Assembly (NCBI GenBank): GCA_019775845.1
Contig: JADQAV010000002.1
Coordinates: 2,046,001-2,110,000 of the forward strand
Source of the DNA: Myrmaecium sp. VS I D KN 1
Lineage: Eukaryota > Ascomycota > Dothideomycetes > Valsariales > Valsariaceae
DNA length: 64,000 nucleotides
Direction of reading: 5' to 3'
Part shown: one piece after another, positions 24,008 to 36,155 of the stretch
Numbering within the stretch: position 1 is the first letter of the stretch
How the letters are laid out: each line of letters opens with the position of its first letter
The notes under the pieces: generated by a model
Seen by the model: only the letters and a program-made list of their open reading frames with translations
What the model was told of the DNA's origin: nothing
Databases searched by the model: none
Made by a program: the position numbers and the translations under genes

Positions 24008-24110
24008 GGGTACCTACAGCTCCTAACTACTAGGAGGTACTTGCTACTACTGTACAGTACTATGTACTGTAGGTCAGGTAAGGTAAGGTAACTGCTAGAG
24101 GTACCTGACC
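24008..24110. repeat. Cluster of nested inverted repeats
   Basis: Within about 100 bp there are ACCTACAG (24012-24019) against CTGTAGGT (24067-24074), CTCCTA (24020-24025) against TAGGAG (24031-24036), the perfect palindrome TACTGTACAGTA (24048-24059), and GGTCAGGTA (24072-24080) against TACCTGACC (24102-24110). It lies 0.8-0.9 kb upstream of the C2H2 start. Confidence 0.9.
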
Positions 24111-24154
24111 CTGCGCTCTCAGGCCGCAGCAGCTCGCTCACCTCCGGACTTTTG

Positions 24155-24209
24155 CCCTGCCTGTCTACCTGTCTACCTGCCTACCTGCCTGCCTGCCTGC
24201 CTGCCTGTC
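24155..24209. repeat. CCTG/CTAC tetranucleotide repeat
   Basis: Interrupted tract of CTGC, CTAC and CTGT tetramers, with a pure (CCTG)n core around 24185-24207. Confidence 0.9.
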
Positions 24210-24360
24210 TCAGCAGCCAGTGGGAACGGACAGCCGAGCGAGCCGGGTCGCAAGTAACTCGAACTTACCTTACCCGTCCACCGACGCTCTTTTTTTAATG
24301 GGCGGGGGGGAAAAAGAGGGTGGGTGGGGGACGCGGCGGTCCGGGCATTGGCACTGGCAA

Positions 24361-24382
24361 GGCATGGCATGGCATGGCATGG
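24361..24382. repeat. (GGCAT)4 repeat
   Basis: Four perfect GGCAT units. A related GGCACT tract follows about 80 bp later. Confidence 0.93.
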
Positions 24383-24463
24383 CGCCCGGTACGTTATGAC
24401 CCTGGGCTGTGCAAGGGAGGAGAGTGGGGAGAAGGATGAAGGGGGAAGGACAAACTAGGCACC

Positions 24464-24502
24464 GGCACTGGCACTGGCACTGGCAGCATTGGCATTGGCA
24501 CT
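24464..24502. repeat. (GGCACT)n hexanucleotide repeat
   Basis: Perfect GGCACT units grade into GGCATT variants, like the neighbouring GGCAT tract. Confidence 0.9.
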
Positions 24503-27500
24503 GACATTTGTTCTCTGTGGTGGGATTTGGTTCTGCTCAATTCCATACGCACGAGTCCTATGAGTACTGCTGCAACGGGCATCTCTTAGTATACCGGTAT
24601 ACCATATAGACTCCGGAGACTAGAGGGTATATATATGGATGTATGCCGCCGCCATCTACAACCGACCTATCCCTCTGTAAGTATATATATATACAGTGTT
24701 GATTGCCTGCCGCTGTCCGCACATGCAACTTCCCACCGGCGACGATGATTGAACTGTATCGATTCGATTGATTGCTCTTTTCACCCCCTCTTTTCCCCCT
24801 CGGAGAACGGCCAGGGTCGGGGGGGACCTTACGGCAGGCCATCGACGATGGTCGGGAGTCCCTCCACTCTTTCCCTCGACGCAGGGAGAAGATCGGTACG
24901 GCCTACAGCCTGCCTCACCCTGTTCCACTCTATTCATGCACATTATTACTCGGCAAACGCATGGGTTTTTGACTTTGGCATCAGGGCTTGCAGTTAGCTG
25001 GCCTTTTTAGCCCCTCCTGCCTTGGTTCCCCTTGGCTCCTTCGCGCCCTGACCTGGCGTCCGACCTGGCGTCCTTCGGCTTCAGCTTGATCCCCTGGCCC
25101 CCCTGTTCCCCCGTCGGTCCCCCGTCGGCCCCCCCTCGTCTGCTCGTCCCCTGGCCCCTGTCCGTTCCCCTAGCCGGCTCTCCTGCGTCCACCACCAACC
25201 AGCGGCCGCCTCGCTGATCTCGATCCCCAGAGCCGGGCCAGTCAGACGGGCTGCAAAAGGCAAACTGCCACACCTTTCTCGTGCCACCTCTCTCTCTAAT
25301 CACGCCTCCTCTCGGCCCTGCTTACCACATCATCGTCCGGCGTGCTCTCTTTTCCTCTCGCTTCTCTCTCATCCACCGTCGTCAGTTGTACATCGTCCCG
25401 CTCTTCAGAGGATCACGCTTGCGACCGACGTTCGCTACAAACTGCGAGGGCACGTCCGGGACTGAATGCCGGTGCACCTGACCTGACAAGAGTGACTGCA
25501 CGACATGCACCAATACCGACATTGAAGCTGTCTCCTTCCGAGTCTCAGCACTAAAAAGCATGGACGCTTCTCCATTCGGTCCAGCACAGCGCTTACGGCC
25601 TGCTGAACCTGGGTAACTTGCTCTGCAGCGCTTCTTGTTTTCCCAACTACTGCGCCTGTCTAAAGTTAAGGGCCTTCCGCACCCCGCAGTCCCCTCTTCG
25701 TGCGCTCCCGCGAGAGGGTTCCCGTCTAGCCGACAGTTCAAGCCGTTAAGTTAAGGTCGGAACCTGCGAGGGACGGACGGAATCTTGTCCCATCCGCAAC
25801 TGCAGACGAGGACTACACCACGACAGCGTCACCAGCTCTCCCTCTTCCTCTCCCTCTCTCTCCATCTCTGCTGCGCTGCGTTTGTCGAGCCGAGGCGCAC
25901 GACTCGGCGCTGGTGGCTCGTAGCGTCGAGATTGGACAGGCTTAGGGCCGGGGATCGCTCTCGCTAAAACAGCCACTACGGAGGACCGTCCTAGCGGAGT
26001 GGGCCTGACTCAGAGGTTTCAGGGCGCGGATCCGGCTACGGTCGTGGCTAATACATAAGCGTACGCGTGTGAGCGGAGCGGCGGATGAGCGCAGAAAGAG
26101 CGACAGAGCGACAGAGCGATCGTCGAGAGCGAAGCAAAAACCGATTCCAGGAACAACAACCGCCGTAGCAGTTTGTGCAAAATAACATCACGGTCATCAA
26201 CGGAACCTCCCCTCCCCCCCCACACATGCCCACCCGCACACCCCCGCCGTTTGAAGTCGAACCCTGGAAAGTTTCCGCGACACACCCCTCACACGACGGA
26301 TTACATCACATCGGTTCTGCCCTGCATATGTAAGCTATCCCTCTACCGTGCTATTCTGCCTGTCGCAGTCGGTTCGGCTTGGCGCCCAACAGCCGGGTGT
26401 TCAGTTCCTCGGAGCCGCTTCGAACGGATGGGAGCGGTTGAATAAATGTGCAGCTGCAGATAAAAATTCAACTCGGGTATGACTCCCCACGCTCTTATCC
26501 CTCCTCTCTTCCATCCTGGATACGAAGTGCAAGTGCATTGTCGGCCAGTGGTTTAGCGTTGGGGCGTTTCATCGCCGGGGAAGCAGGATGGCTTGCTGGC
26601 AGCAGCCCCCAAACAACAGCACTCAACACCATGCACGCCGGCCAACAGACGGGGAAGCAACAAACGACTGTCTGTAAGGTACGTACAATACTTTGATACA
26701 GAAGAATCCACCTGGCGGCCTAACGTTTGGTCGGTGCCTCATGGGCGTCGGCGAGGTGACCCTGTGTGGCCGCTGTGGCCGACGCGGGCTGCCTGGTCGG
26801 TGCGGGGGCGTCGAAAGGCTTCCGACACGCTGGGAAGAGGGCGCCGATTCCCGTCTCAACGCTTGGATCCCCAGGCCCCACCGGTCCAGGGCGCAAGCCG
26901 TCAATCCAACGCAGGGGAATCTAGATCGCTCGCCAAATCCTCGATCGCATGGCCACATCCAACCCGTCTCGGCGACGTCATGGCCTTTCAGCCACACCAC
27001 CCTCTCCCGCTGTCGTCCTGCCGCGTTGGCTGGTGGCCGCTGCCGCCTCCTCCCTTCGCGGTCTGCAAAAGCCGAATGGGTGAGTGCATCTGCGCATCTT
27101 CCATCTTCGATCTTCGATCTGTGCCCTTCTTCGTCCGCGTTACCCTTTCTTCATCACCAAACGTCCGAAACGCTCCCTTCGTGTCCGAGTTTCCTTGATC
27201 GATTCTCTTGCGTGCGGACACACACCCACCGCGGGCGACGGCAATTCGGCTCGAGATTTGCCATCCAGGGTTCGTTCTTCAACCCTTTGCCGTCCAGGTA
27301 CCGTTTCTCCAAAGAGATGGCTCCCAGGGATAGATTGCCAAGCGAACCCTTTTCGCTCGCAAGGGGTCAGACGGGAGCGAAGGGAAACGGGAGATGAGAG
27401 AGAGACAAGCGACGGGGTCCCCGTCTATCCCGCCTGGTTCTGCCAGGTTTGCTGCCTGTGAATCTCGCTGTGCCTTTTCTCTTGGCTCATGCAGGGGCCC

Positions 27501-29800
27501 CTTCTCTCCCACGTGTCGTCGTCGCCGAGGAGGGCGGGCGGTGACCCTTTTTCGTACCTGTGACAGGCGGGACGCCCGACGCCCTTCTTTTACCCGGCAC
27601 TCCTTTTTTCATCCCGGCCCGTCCGACCCTGCTTGGAAGAAGACCGTGTCAGCCCGTCTGCCGCCCGGCTCATCATCAAACACGTCCATTATTGCTCTCT
27701 GCATTCACTTCCCACCTAACGATCTGCTGGCGCGTATACCGATCGACCCCCTTCCGCCGTCGCAATCACGGACGTCCGAACGTGACGCGAGCCGTGCCCG
27801 GGACGAGCGTGCGTGTATGAAGTCATGAGCGAAACAAGCCGCGGTCTCGTCGTGAAATGGAGCATGACGTTCACCAGGGGAACATGACGTCGCCGATGTT
27901 GAGGGTTGCAACGCGCAAAGGCCCGCAGGGGCGTACCTGAAGGGGACCCCGAAGACCCTTTTTTCCCTCTCCCCTTGAGTCGCTCCCGGCCGATCCTTTT
28001 TTTTTCACACACATCCCGTTGCGGCCAGCCGACCCCCTTTCCCAAGCCATGCTGCTGAGCAAGGGTCAAGCATCATCCCCGGGGATGAAGATCCCGCCCC
28101 TGGCTGGCTTCCTGGCAGGCTGGCTGGTGAGTTGCGCCGCCATCAACGACGTTTTTATTAGCCTCGCCGTCCTTGTAAGCGGGGACCTCTTCGGCTATTT
28201 CTTTTCTTCTATTGTGGGTTGGCTCGCGACGGGCATGATTGTACAACGGTACCTATAATTCACCTACAATATTACTCTCTCTCATTCTCACCAGTACCGT
28301 CGTCACTTGTGTGAGTGTGTGTGTGTTGGGGCGGGGTGGGGTGGTGTACGAGTCGTGCGTGTTGAAGGCCGTTGTCTCCGTCGTCATTTGTTTTGGATGT
28401 GCCTGTGGATCACCGATCGGTCGGTCCAGTATCATCAAGTCAACAACATCCATGCGTTTTGCCTCGGCTCCACAACGGCTTGCACGAAGAGCCTGGAGCG
28501 AGAGAGAGGGAGAGAAAAATGAAGACGCTACTTATAAGGATGAGCTCTAGATCTACGCCTGCGGATCTGGGTCGGATTTTTTTTTTCTTCTTTTGCTTCT
28601 TCCGGTCATCTGTTCTGTCCATTTTTTCCGTGCCTTTTTCCCTTACTCTCTTTTCCGTCTCCATTAATCTCTGTCTCTCGCTCTCTTTTCTTCTCTTGAC
28701 CCATACACTCATATATACGCACATCTGGACGAGGTCAGGAAGCTGTGACAAGCAGGGAAGATTCTCTTAGTTTGTCACCCTCTTCTCGTCCCGAGCCACG
28801 TCCGATGGCCAGTCCCCAAGGTAGGTACCTCGTAGGTACATCACTACGGTAGGAATTCTTCTTGCCTGTCCGCCCGAAGATTCGGTTCAGGGACTGTCAT
28901 TCACGCGTCTACCCGTCTACCCGTCCATCCGCTCATACATCGTTGCCCTCGGTATACTAGTTAGGGCGAGCCTTGCACGGTATGGTATTCTTCTGGTTCT
29001 GTAGTCTTCCCGTTCTTCAACCCGAACGCTTATCTACTACATACTGTACACTGAAGTAGAGTAGTAGTAGGCAGTAGAAGTAGGTAGTAGGAGTACTTGT
29101 GGACGGCCGGAGTTCTGAACACATCATACAAAAGGAGGAGGCAACCCTACTCGTACACGTTCCTTAGACCATGCGTCGCTGCTGGTAGTAGTAGTAGGAG
29201 TGAGTGTTATACTGTAGAAAGTGGCAAATATCTTCTCACTCACAGAGACGCGTATACAGACGCGTACACGGTAGGGCAAGACATATATTCTTTAATTCTC
29301 TCTTGCTTTCCTTTTCAGCTACCGTTGAGTCTTGCGCATGTCATCTTTGGCTATCGCCTTCTTCTTTCTTTATCCTTTTTTCAACCGTGTCATTCTCTGC
29401 CTTCTTCGGTTCGGGACTTGGGATGATTCTGCACGGCATGACGGACTTGTTAGGTTATTAATGCAGGGTCGGGTTTTCGGTCAACCCTCGCTGGAAAATC
29501 CATCCACCGTACACCGTCGGGCTTGCAATTCCCTTACAAACCCCCTCACTTCTCTTGTTCATTTCTACTAGTCCGACGAAATCACACTTGTATGCCCTCC
29601 CTCATCTTTCCCTTTCGCATGGTCCCCTTCGATACTTTTTCCTTTCCTCCCCGTTGCAAGTGTTCCTTCTTGTTGTTGCTTTTCCCAACTGTTCGGACGG
29701 AGTGGATGAAAGGAGAGAGAGACGCATCCATCCACTCCATCTGAGCGTCCGTCCGGTGAGTCAGGCCATCCCCTCACCTCCCCCTCCACTCCTCCCCCGT

Positions 29801-29870
29801 GGAGGGGGGTCCGGGGGTTCAAAAAGGGTCCGGGGGTCCCGGGATTCAGGAATTCAGGGGTCCAGGGGTT
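29801..29870 (+). repeat. G-rich tandem tract
   Basis: Repeated GGGTCCGGGGGTYC-like units give at least six runs of three or more G within 70 bp, which could support a G-quadruplex on the plus strand. Confidence 0.8.
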
Positions 29871-29906
29871 CCATCTCTTCCGGCAATTGCCTCGTTGGTG
29901 AAATCC

Positions 29907-29950
29907 GCTCAGCTCAGCTCAGCTCAGCCCAACTCAGCTCATCTCAGCTC
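29907..29950. repeat. (GCTCA)n repeat, second copy
   Basis: Perfect GCTCA units followed by AACTCA/ATCTCA variants. The unit is the same as at 18631-18650. Confidence 0.93.
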
Positions 29951-32197
29951 CTCCACTGGTCTTTTTCTTTCAAACCATGGATAGGTACCTACATACCTCA
30001 ATCCCCCTCCCTGACACACACACACGCACACACGCACATCTGGCAGCTCGCACACCCGTAAACGCCCGAACCAGTGCCTTGGGTCCGGGTACGGGTACGG
30101 GTGTTCGGTACTTACTTTACCTACTCAGGTAATCCGGAAGACACCGGAAGCGGAAGCGCGCGCGTCCGTCGCCATGTCATGTCTACCGTACCGTCACTAG
30201 GGTCGGGTACTACCTCGACTCTGCTCCTGTCAGTGTCAGCACCTCCACACGGGGTCTCCTTCATCTGTTGTTGGATCTCCGATGTTCTTGTCAGCAACCC
30301 GTCTAACCTCATTCATGTCATGTAAGAACCGAGAATCCAGCGAGCAAGGACCATTCTAGCACGAGCACAAAAAGATCACCTTATCTTCTTCACTTGGAGA
30401 CCGAGTCTCTCCCTTTATCTGTCGAGAAAAAGAGCGATTAAGCGCCTTCGCTATCCACCTTAATCCATCGTCCATCGCGCAGCCCTGAGCGCCCAGCGCC
30501 CAGCGCCGCACATGGATCATGCCGGCGCGCGGCCAGGCGGGCACAGCATTGTCCGTTCCTGGGCCCGGAGCCCGACGTCGCGCGCCCTGTCAGCGTCTAT
30601 GCAGAAGTCTCCAGTCGACGGTTCTTTTCTACTCACCTCTTCTTGCTTGCTTTCTTCCGGTGTGCCGGACACTTCCAATATCAGTCACAGACGGACGCTT
30701 CTCCTTGGAGAGCCCCTCCTTGTATACATACAGATGCATGTGCCTGGCGAGACTGGACACGGACCCCTCAGCCCCTCTTCCCCCTCCATTCCAACGTTGA
30801 CACTGCTGCTGCTGCTGCCTGCTTGCATGCACATTCATATGTATGTACAGTACATAGTATACGATCCCATCCATTCCTCTCTTTTACCCCTCTCTCCTGC
30901 ATTCACCTACCTATCCACCCACCCACCCATCCATCCATTCATCCCTCCCACTTACTCAGCCGTCAGTCCCTAGGTAGGTTTCTCCCCCGCTTCCGCAACC
31001 CACGCGCGCTCGGCCCGCTCCCTGTGTCAACCCGTTTCAGTGACATGGTCCCCTTTTTGAGCCCCTCCCCTCCCCTCTCCCCTCTCCACCCTCCGCGACC
31101 CTTCCCTTCCATTCCCTTCTTTCCGGCCTGTCCCGGTCTGCTCGGGTCTGGGCTGGTCTGGTCCCGTTCTGGCCGAGCAAAGCGGTATGTGCTGAGCTTG
31201 CGGTCGAGCCAAATGAAAAGATAAATATAGGAATGAAAAGGTAAATATAGGATAGGTATCGATGACAGGCATGCAAAGATCGGGGCCGCGCGTTACTTTC
31301 TTCTTCTGCGAATGGTTTTTATATGGCGGCGACGAGGGGACCGAGGATGTAGCCTTGCCGTTTTGAAGAGGGAATGAAAACATATAGAGAAAAAGAAAAG
31401 CACACATCGAAAATAAGGAAGAATGAAAATAAAAAGAAGATGAACGACCCTCCAGTCAGAGTATGAATATCTTTATTACCATCCCGGTCGACTAGATAAA
31501 TAAATGAATGAATCAAAATCAAATTCAAATTGCCAACCACTCCATCCTCTGATCTCCCTCTAAACGCCTGCCTGCCAGTCTGTCTTGTCGTATGGAACGA
31601 GAGATCAAACTGCTCCTGAACGCAAACGCTCATAGAAAAAAGGAGAACCCCGAAAGCAAAAGCAGAAAAGAAAAGATGATGTCGAATGCTCTATGTGGCC
31701 TGGTAAGGCTGCCAATGAACCCAAAAAAAGCAAAAGGTCACCGCCGTCGTGGGTCGTGATCATGCATAGCGAGATGAGAAAAAGAGAAAATAGTCAAGAT
31801 GATGTCCACCGCCTCGCCCTCTGCCACCCCCTGCCTCCCCAACTCTCACCACCAGATCCGAGGTCCACATCCTTCTCCTCGACCTCTCACTCACCACCTC
31901 CGCTCCACCAACCTCCGAAGCCCAAGAAGGGGGACGAAAACTCCAGCCGTTGCACCCAAAACGTCCAGTCGTGATGATCGCTCGCTGTATCGCAAGATGA
32001 AAAAGAAAGCAAGAAAAAGCAAGCGGAAGCAAGCAAGCCGCCGTGTCCCCCAAGAAAGGGTAGAGATTCGGGGATCTGCCGATAAATCGCAAGATGGAAT
32101 GCCGTAGGAGAAGATGTAGAAAAGGTGAGGTGTGAATGGACGGAAGCAAGCAAAGACGTCCCTTCGCCAGCAGGGCGAAGCAGAAACTCAACAGCGT

Positions 32198-35100
32198 TCA
32201 GGTCATACCCACGTCCACACTGCCGCCGGAACTACCATCAGCACCCCCACCACCGGTCCCATTCACCGGTCCCGTCGCCCCAGGACTCAAGGTCATACCC
32301 ATCGGGGCAGGCGGCGCCGGCCCCACAGGGCCATGCACGTGATGATGAGGATGAGAGTAAGAATGAGGAGGATGTTGATGATGGGACGCCGGGGCCGGCC
32401 CCTGGCCGGGAGCCGGCACGACGCCGAACAGCTTCCCCCAAAACCGACCTTCCCACTCGCGCGAGTCCAGCCCTTCGAAGCGGGAGGCGCCGGCGAGTCG
32501 GTCGGCGAGCTGCTGCCGGGTGATCCCGATGTTCTCGAACCACTGCACCGCCGCCGCGTCGGGTTCGCCGTCGCTGCTGGTCTTGCTGTGTTGGCCGTTG
32601 GGGTGTGCGGGATGGGTGCCGCTGAGGACGTGGGGCCGGGCGGCCACGAGCATGCCGTCTTCGGGTCGGATGGCGATCCTGGGTGGGATGCCGCGCATGC
32701 GGAGCAGCATGTGGAGGATGTCGCTGAAGCGCTCGCCTTGCTGCGAATAATACGGAGGCTGCTTGTCGAGGGGCCATTGGTTGGTCGTGCGAGGGAAGAA
32801 GAAGGGCTGTTGGTGTTGATGTTGGTGCTGGTGATGCTGCTGCTGCTGCTGCTGCTGCTGTTGATGTTGTTGTTGGTCCTGCTCGCGGTGCTCTTGCTCT
32901 TGAGGCTGTTGTACTTGCGACTGCTCATGCTGTTGCTTTTGCTGATCCTGCTGCTGATCCTGCTGCTGATCCTGCTGCTGCTCTTGCTGCTCCTGCTTTG
33001 GTTCACTCGGATTCGTAAGCGGAGCATTGACAGGTGATGGGGGCTGAGACGAAGCGCGTGAGTGAGAGTGCGACTGTGCCTGTGACTGCGCCTGCGACTC
33101 CGATTGTGCTTGCGACTGTGATTGTGATTCCGACTCCTGTTGCTGATCACGAATCGCTTGTTGGAGCTGTTGGTCGAGGGTCAGAGCATGACCTTCCTGC
33201 GGTGACGTGGGTTGCGTTTCGGAACCCGCCGTCTGGGCTGCTTGAGCCTGCTGCGCGGCGGCTTGAAGGTGCTCATGTGAGGGATTTTGAGCCTGAGGCT
33301 GATGCTGAGGTTGAGTAGCCTCGGAATGAGAGCGCAGGGCGTTGACGAGATCCTGTTCCGACGTCGCTTCGGGATCCATCTTATAGGTTTGCTGCGTTTT
33401 ATGCTGTGCGGGAGGAAGCACGATGCTCTCCCACGTCTTGAACAGCCAGCACATGCGTTCCACGCAGGCGAGCAGGATTACAGCAACAAGGAAGGTCTCG
33501 AACGGGTTCGCCTGTTGGCGCTGCAGCAACCGGCGCTCGAGGTCGTTCATCACGAACTTGCTCAAGTTGGCAGCACGCTTCTCCGTGGCACCAAGAAGCT
33601 GTGCGATGATGAGGTTGTAGGACTCCGGGTTGCTCTCCGGCGTGATTAGCATCCTCGTCCCTGCCTCATCGTCCGCGGAGTTTTTCAGAACCGGATATAG
33701 AGACGGCGCAAGGGAAGGGTTGAGTGCGAGCTCCCAATTCGCAGCCTGATCGACCAAGATGCGCGTTGCTACCCACAGGTCAAGTACTTTGGAGAGAAGG
33801 TCGTCCTATCAAATCGCATTAGCGCATGGTCCAATTGCTCTCTGTCATGAACCTCACCTTGCCACTGGCATTCATGTTCCGCGCCTGAGTCAGGGTGACC
33901 TTCATGAAATGCGAGGTTTCCGATTCGTGAAAAGTAGCCGCCATCTTGGCAATGTAATGTTCCAGCTTCCCGGCCAGGTCATCGGTATCAGAGTCGAGAA
34001 CCACGACGTCAGACACTGAGCCGTTCATGAGCCCACTTCTTAACAGCTCCGGATCGATGGCCTCACCCGAGTGCCTTTGGCCCTTGAGGACGGTGAAAGT
34101 TGCATAAGCGCTAGTCTCCGGGTGATGCATGACCTCTATCCGTCCTGGTATTTGTTCCATGTGGACTTGGTTCCGCAAAGCCGAGATGGTGTGAAAGGCA
34201 CGGATGGCGTGCAGGCCAGCCGAGTACAGGTTGAATTCCTCGGCGATTCTCGTCCGAATGCAAGGTTGCTTCCACAGCCGAGCGCTCTCGACTCCACGAC
34301 AGGTGTTGCACGGACTGTCCCCGGAGCAAGGCTTCTTGAGCATGCGACAGCGGATACATGCGCCTCGCTTCCTCACTTCTTGCACCTCCTTCCGCCGTGA
34401 ATCCGAGAAGCGCCCTCGCACCTTCGGTTTAGAAGGCTTGTGGTTGAGGCTGAAGTCGGTTGTGAATGGATGGGTCGGGGGTGCCGGATGTATGTTCATT
34501 GCAAGGGGTCGAGGATAGATCGGTTGCTGTTGCTGTCTGTTCTGCATGACCTCCTGTCCCACCGACGGTTCACGGCCATTTTCCTGCAGCGTCGGGTCGA
34601 TATTCGGTTGCCACGGGGCGAGAGGCCGAGCCTGGCCGTGGAGGAACCTATCGGACAGTCCAGTCGTAGCCGAAGTCAAGTCCTGGTCCATGGGCATGCT
34701 GGTTGCCGGCATCAGGGCCTGTAGTTCGTTTGCGGCTGACGCTGCCATCATCAACGGAGAAGGCACCGACGTCGCAGGCGCGCCAGAGGTCTGGTTGGGA
34801 AGGGAGAGATTGGCGACCTGAGGAGACGTCAACGGCGAGGTAGTCTGAGCGTATTGATAAAGAGCAGCAGCTGGTCCGCCACCGGAAGTATCTGGTAAAA
34901 GATTAGAAGATGCGTCACACGTGGAACACAGCCGTGCCGCTTCCGCAACTCACCATTCTTCTCCCCCAGTCCCACCGCTCCCAGCTCAGGGTCGATGACC
35001 TTCTCGTCCCCGACAAGGAACTCGTCATAGAGCGCCGCGCCCGAGCCCGGCTCACCGCCCCTCTCCGACGGACGCCGTCCTTGCGGCTTGTTCCCCAGGC

Positions 35101-35815
35101 CGACAGCCTTCCCGCTCAGATCCAAGCGCTGCCGCGAGACCTCCGCCAAGGTCTCCAACGCACTCAGCTGCTTCCCTTGCGCGGCGTGTCCCGGCGGCGG
35201 GGGCTGCCCCGGCCCGACGGGAGCCGCAGGCGCATACGGCAGATCCAGACCGGCATGGATTCCGCCCTGCGACGGGCCGCCGGAGGACGCGGACAAGCCG
35301 TGCGAGAGGCCGGCCATGCCGCCCATGTTCATCCCGCCCATGTTCATGTTCATTCCGGGGCCGCCGAGGTGGTGAGGTCCGCCGAGGGTGTCGGGCAGGT
35401 CGGGCAGCTCGTGGAACTGCAGGATGGCGCGCTGGCGGTCGCGGAGCGGCAGGGCGGGACATTTCTTGACGAGGTGGTTGGTGAGGCTGTCGATGCGACC
35501 TTTCGGGAACTGTCGAGCAGGGGCGGCGCGCATGCGCGGTTAGCTAGTAGCCATCTGTGATATCTCGTGGCGGCGTGGAAGGGCTGGGGGTGCAGGAAGG
35601 GAACGGGACGGGTCGCGGGCGGGAGGGAAAAAGGCGGTGGGCGATGAGGGAGGTACTGGTGGTATGTATGTACGCATCCGCAGGGCATTGTGTCAGACCG
35701 GACGTACCTTTTCACCGCAGCTTTTGCAGGTGTGCTGGTAGCGATTGCTGGCATCTTCCAGCTTGGGGCCGCGCTCGAAGAACTCGAGGATCAGCTGGTT
35801 CGGCTTGCGGCCCAT
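32198..35815 (-). CDS. BED-like and Zn2Cys6 double zinc-finger regulator, Gln-rich
   Basis: Putative nuclear DNA-binding regulator. Four exons (35708-35815, 34954-35509, 33858-34891 and 32198-33805) encode 1101 residues. Near the N-terminus CX2C (CKSC), then H and C of NHLVKKC, form a BED-like zinc finger that intron 1 interrupts directly after CKSCGEK; splicing to FPKGRID restores it. A fungal Zn2Cys6 cluster follows at about residues 400-432 (CX2CX6CX5CX2CX12C, beginning CIRCRMLKKPC). The segment after it, rich in conserved helices (LHAIRAFHTISALR, LDLWVATRILVDQAANWELAL), is probably the regulatory domain. Residues of about 720-905 are dominated by Gln, with SQSQ/SQAQ repeats and a pure Q run. 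The last part is again ordered (ISRQQLADRL-like, FEGLDSREWEGRFWGKLF) and ends in a Gly-rich tail. I know no name for this family. The target genes cannot be read from the sequence. Confidence 0.85.
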
Positions 35816-36155
35816 GGCGAGGCTGAACGGTCGTGAAGTGGCTGTTGATCGTTTTCTGCTGCAGAATTTGGCGGAAGGCAAGGCGGAGGAGACGGATGGA
35901 GTTGGGTGGTTCGAAGTCTCGAGGGCAGAGGTCGCTGATTGGCTGTGCGGCAAGCGGCCAGCGAAATGGCTTAAGCGCACCCCTTGTTTTCATCCGTGAC
36001 TTCCATACGTAACAAAACATACGCAGTAATATACCAGAACGTAAAAAGTGACGTACTATATTTACGCTGCGGAAAGAATAACTAATATTCTATCCAAGGG
36101 TATCAATCCAGAAAAACCACGCCTCCGATCACAGGTAACGGTGTCCACCAACTTG
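35816..36155. other. Intergenic, promoter side of the BED/Zn2Cys6 gene
   Basis: 340 bp between the start of the zinc regulator and the stop of the polymerase gene, both on the minus strand. I see no gene; no motif stands out apart from AT-rich sequence in the polymerase-proximal half. Confidence 0.6.

Larger units (their letters stand above)
23183..32197. other. Gene-free stretch (9.0 kb) upstream of the C2H2 gene
   Basis: This lies between the 5' side of the C2H2 gene and the 3' end of the BED/Zn2Cys6 gene. I find no supportable coding region. Overlapping frames of about 200 codons at 26.6-27.5 kb look like by-products of GC-rich sequence. The stretch is crowded with pentanucleotide and tetranucleotide repeats, GGTACC and GTAC palindromes, pyrimidine-rich runs, TG-rich and G-rich tracts. 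It may contain a long 5' leader, distal regulatory sequence or non-coding RNAs for the C2H2 gene; this is inference. Confidence 0.7.

Noticed and set aside
26593-27461. Three overlapping plus-strand frames of 125-234 codons in the upstream desert
   Set aside because: Open in several frames at once, with biased Arg/Pro/Ser composition and no recognisable domain; most likely chance openness in GC-rich DNA.
32132-33037. Plus-strand frame of about 300 codons with long leucine/methionine runs resembling a membrane protein
   Set aside because: It is the antisense of the glutamine-rich part of the BED/Zn2Cys6 gene; CAG/CAA repeats read as CTG/TTG (Leu) on the other strand.
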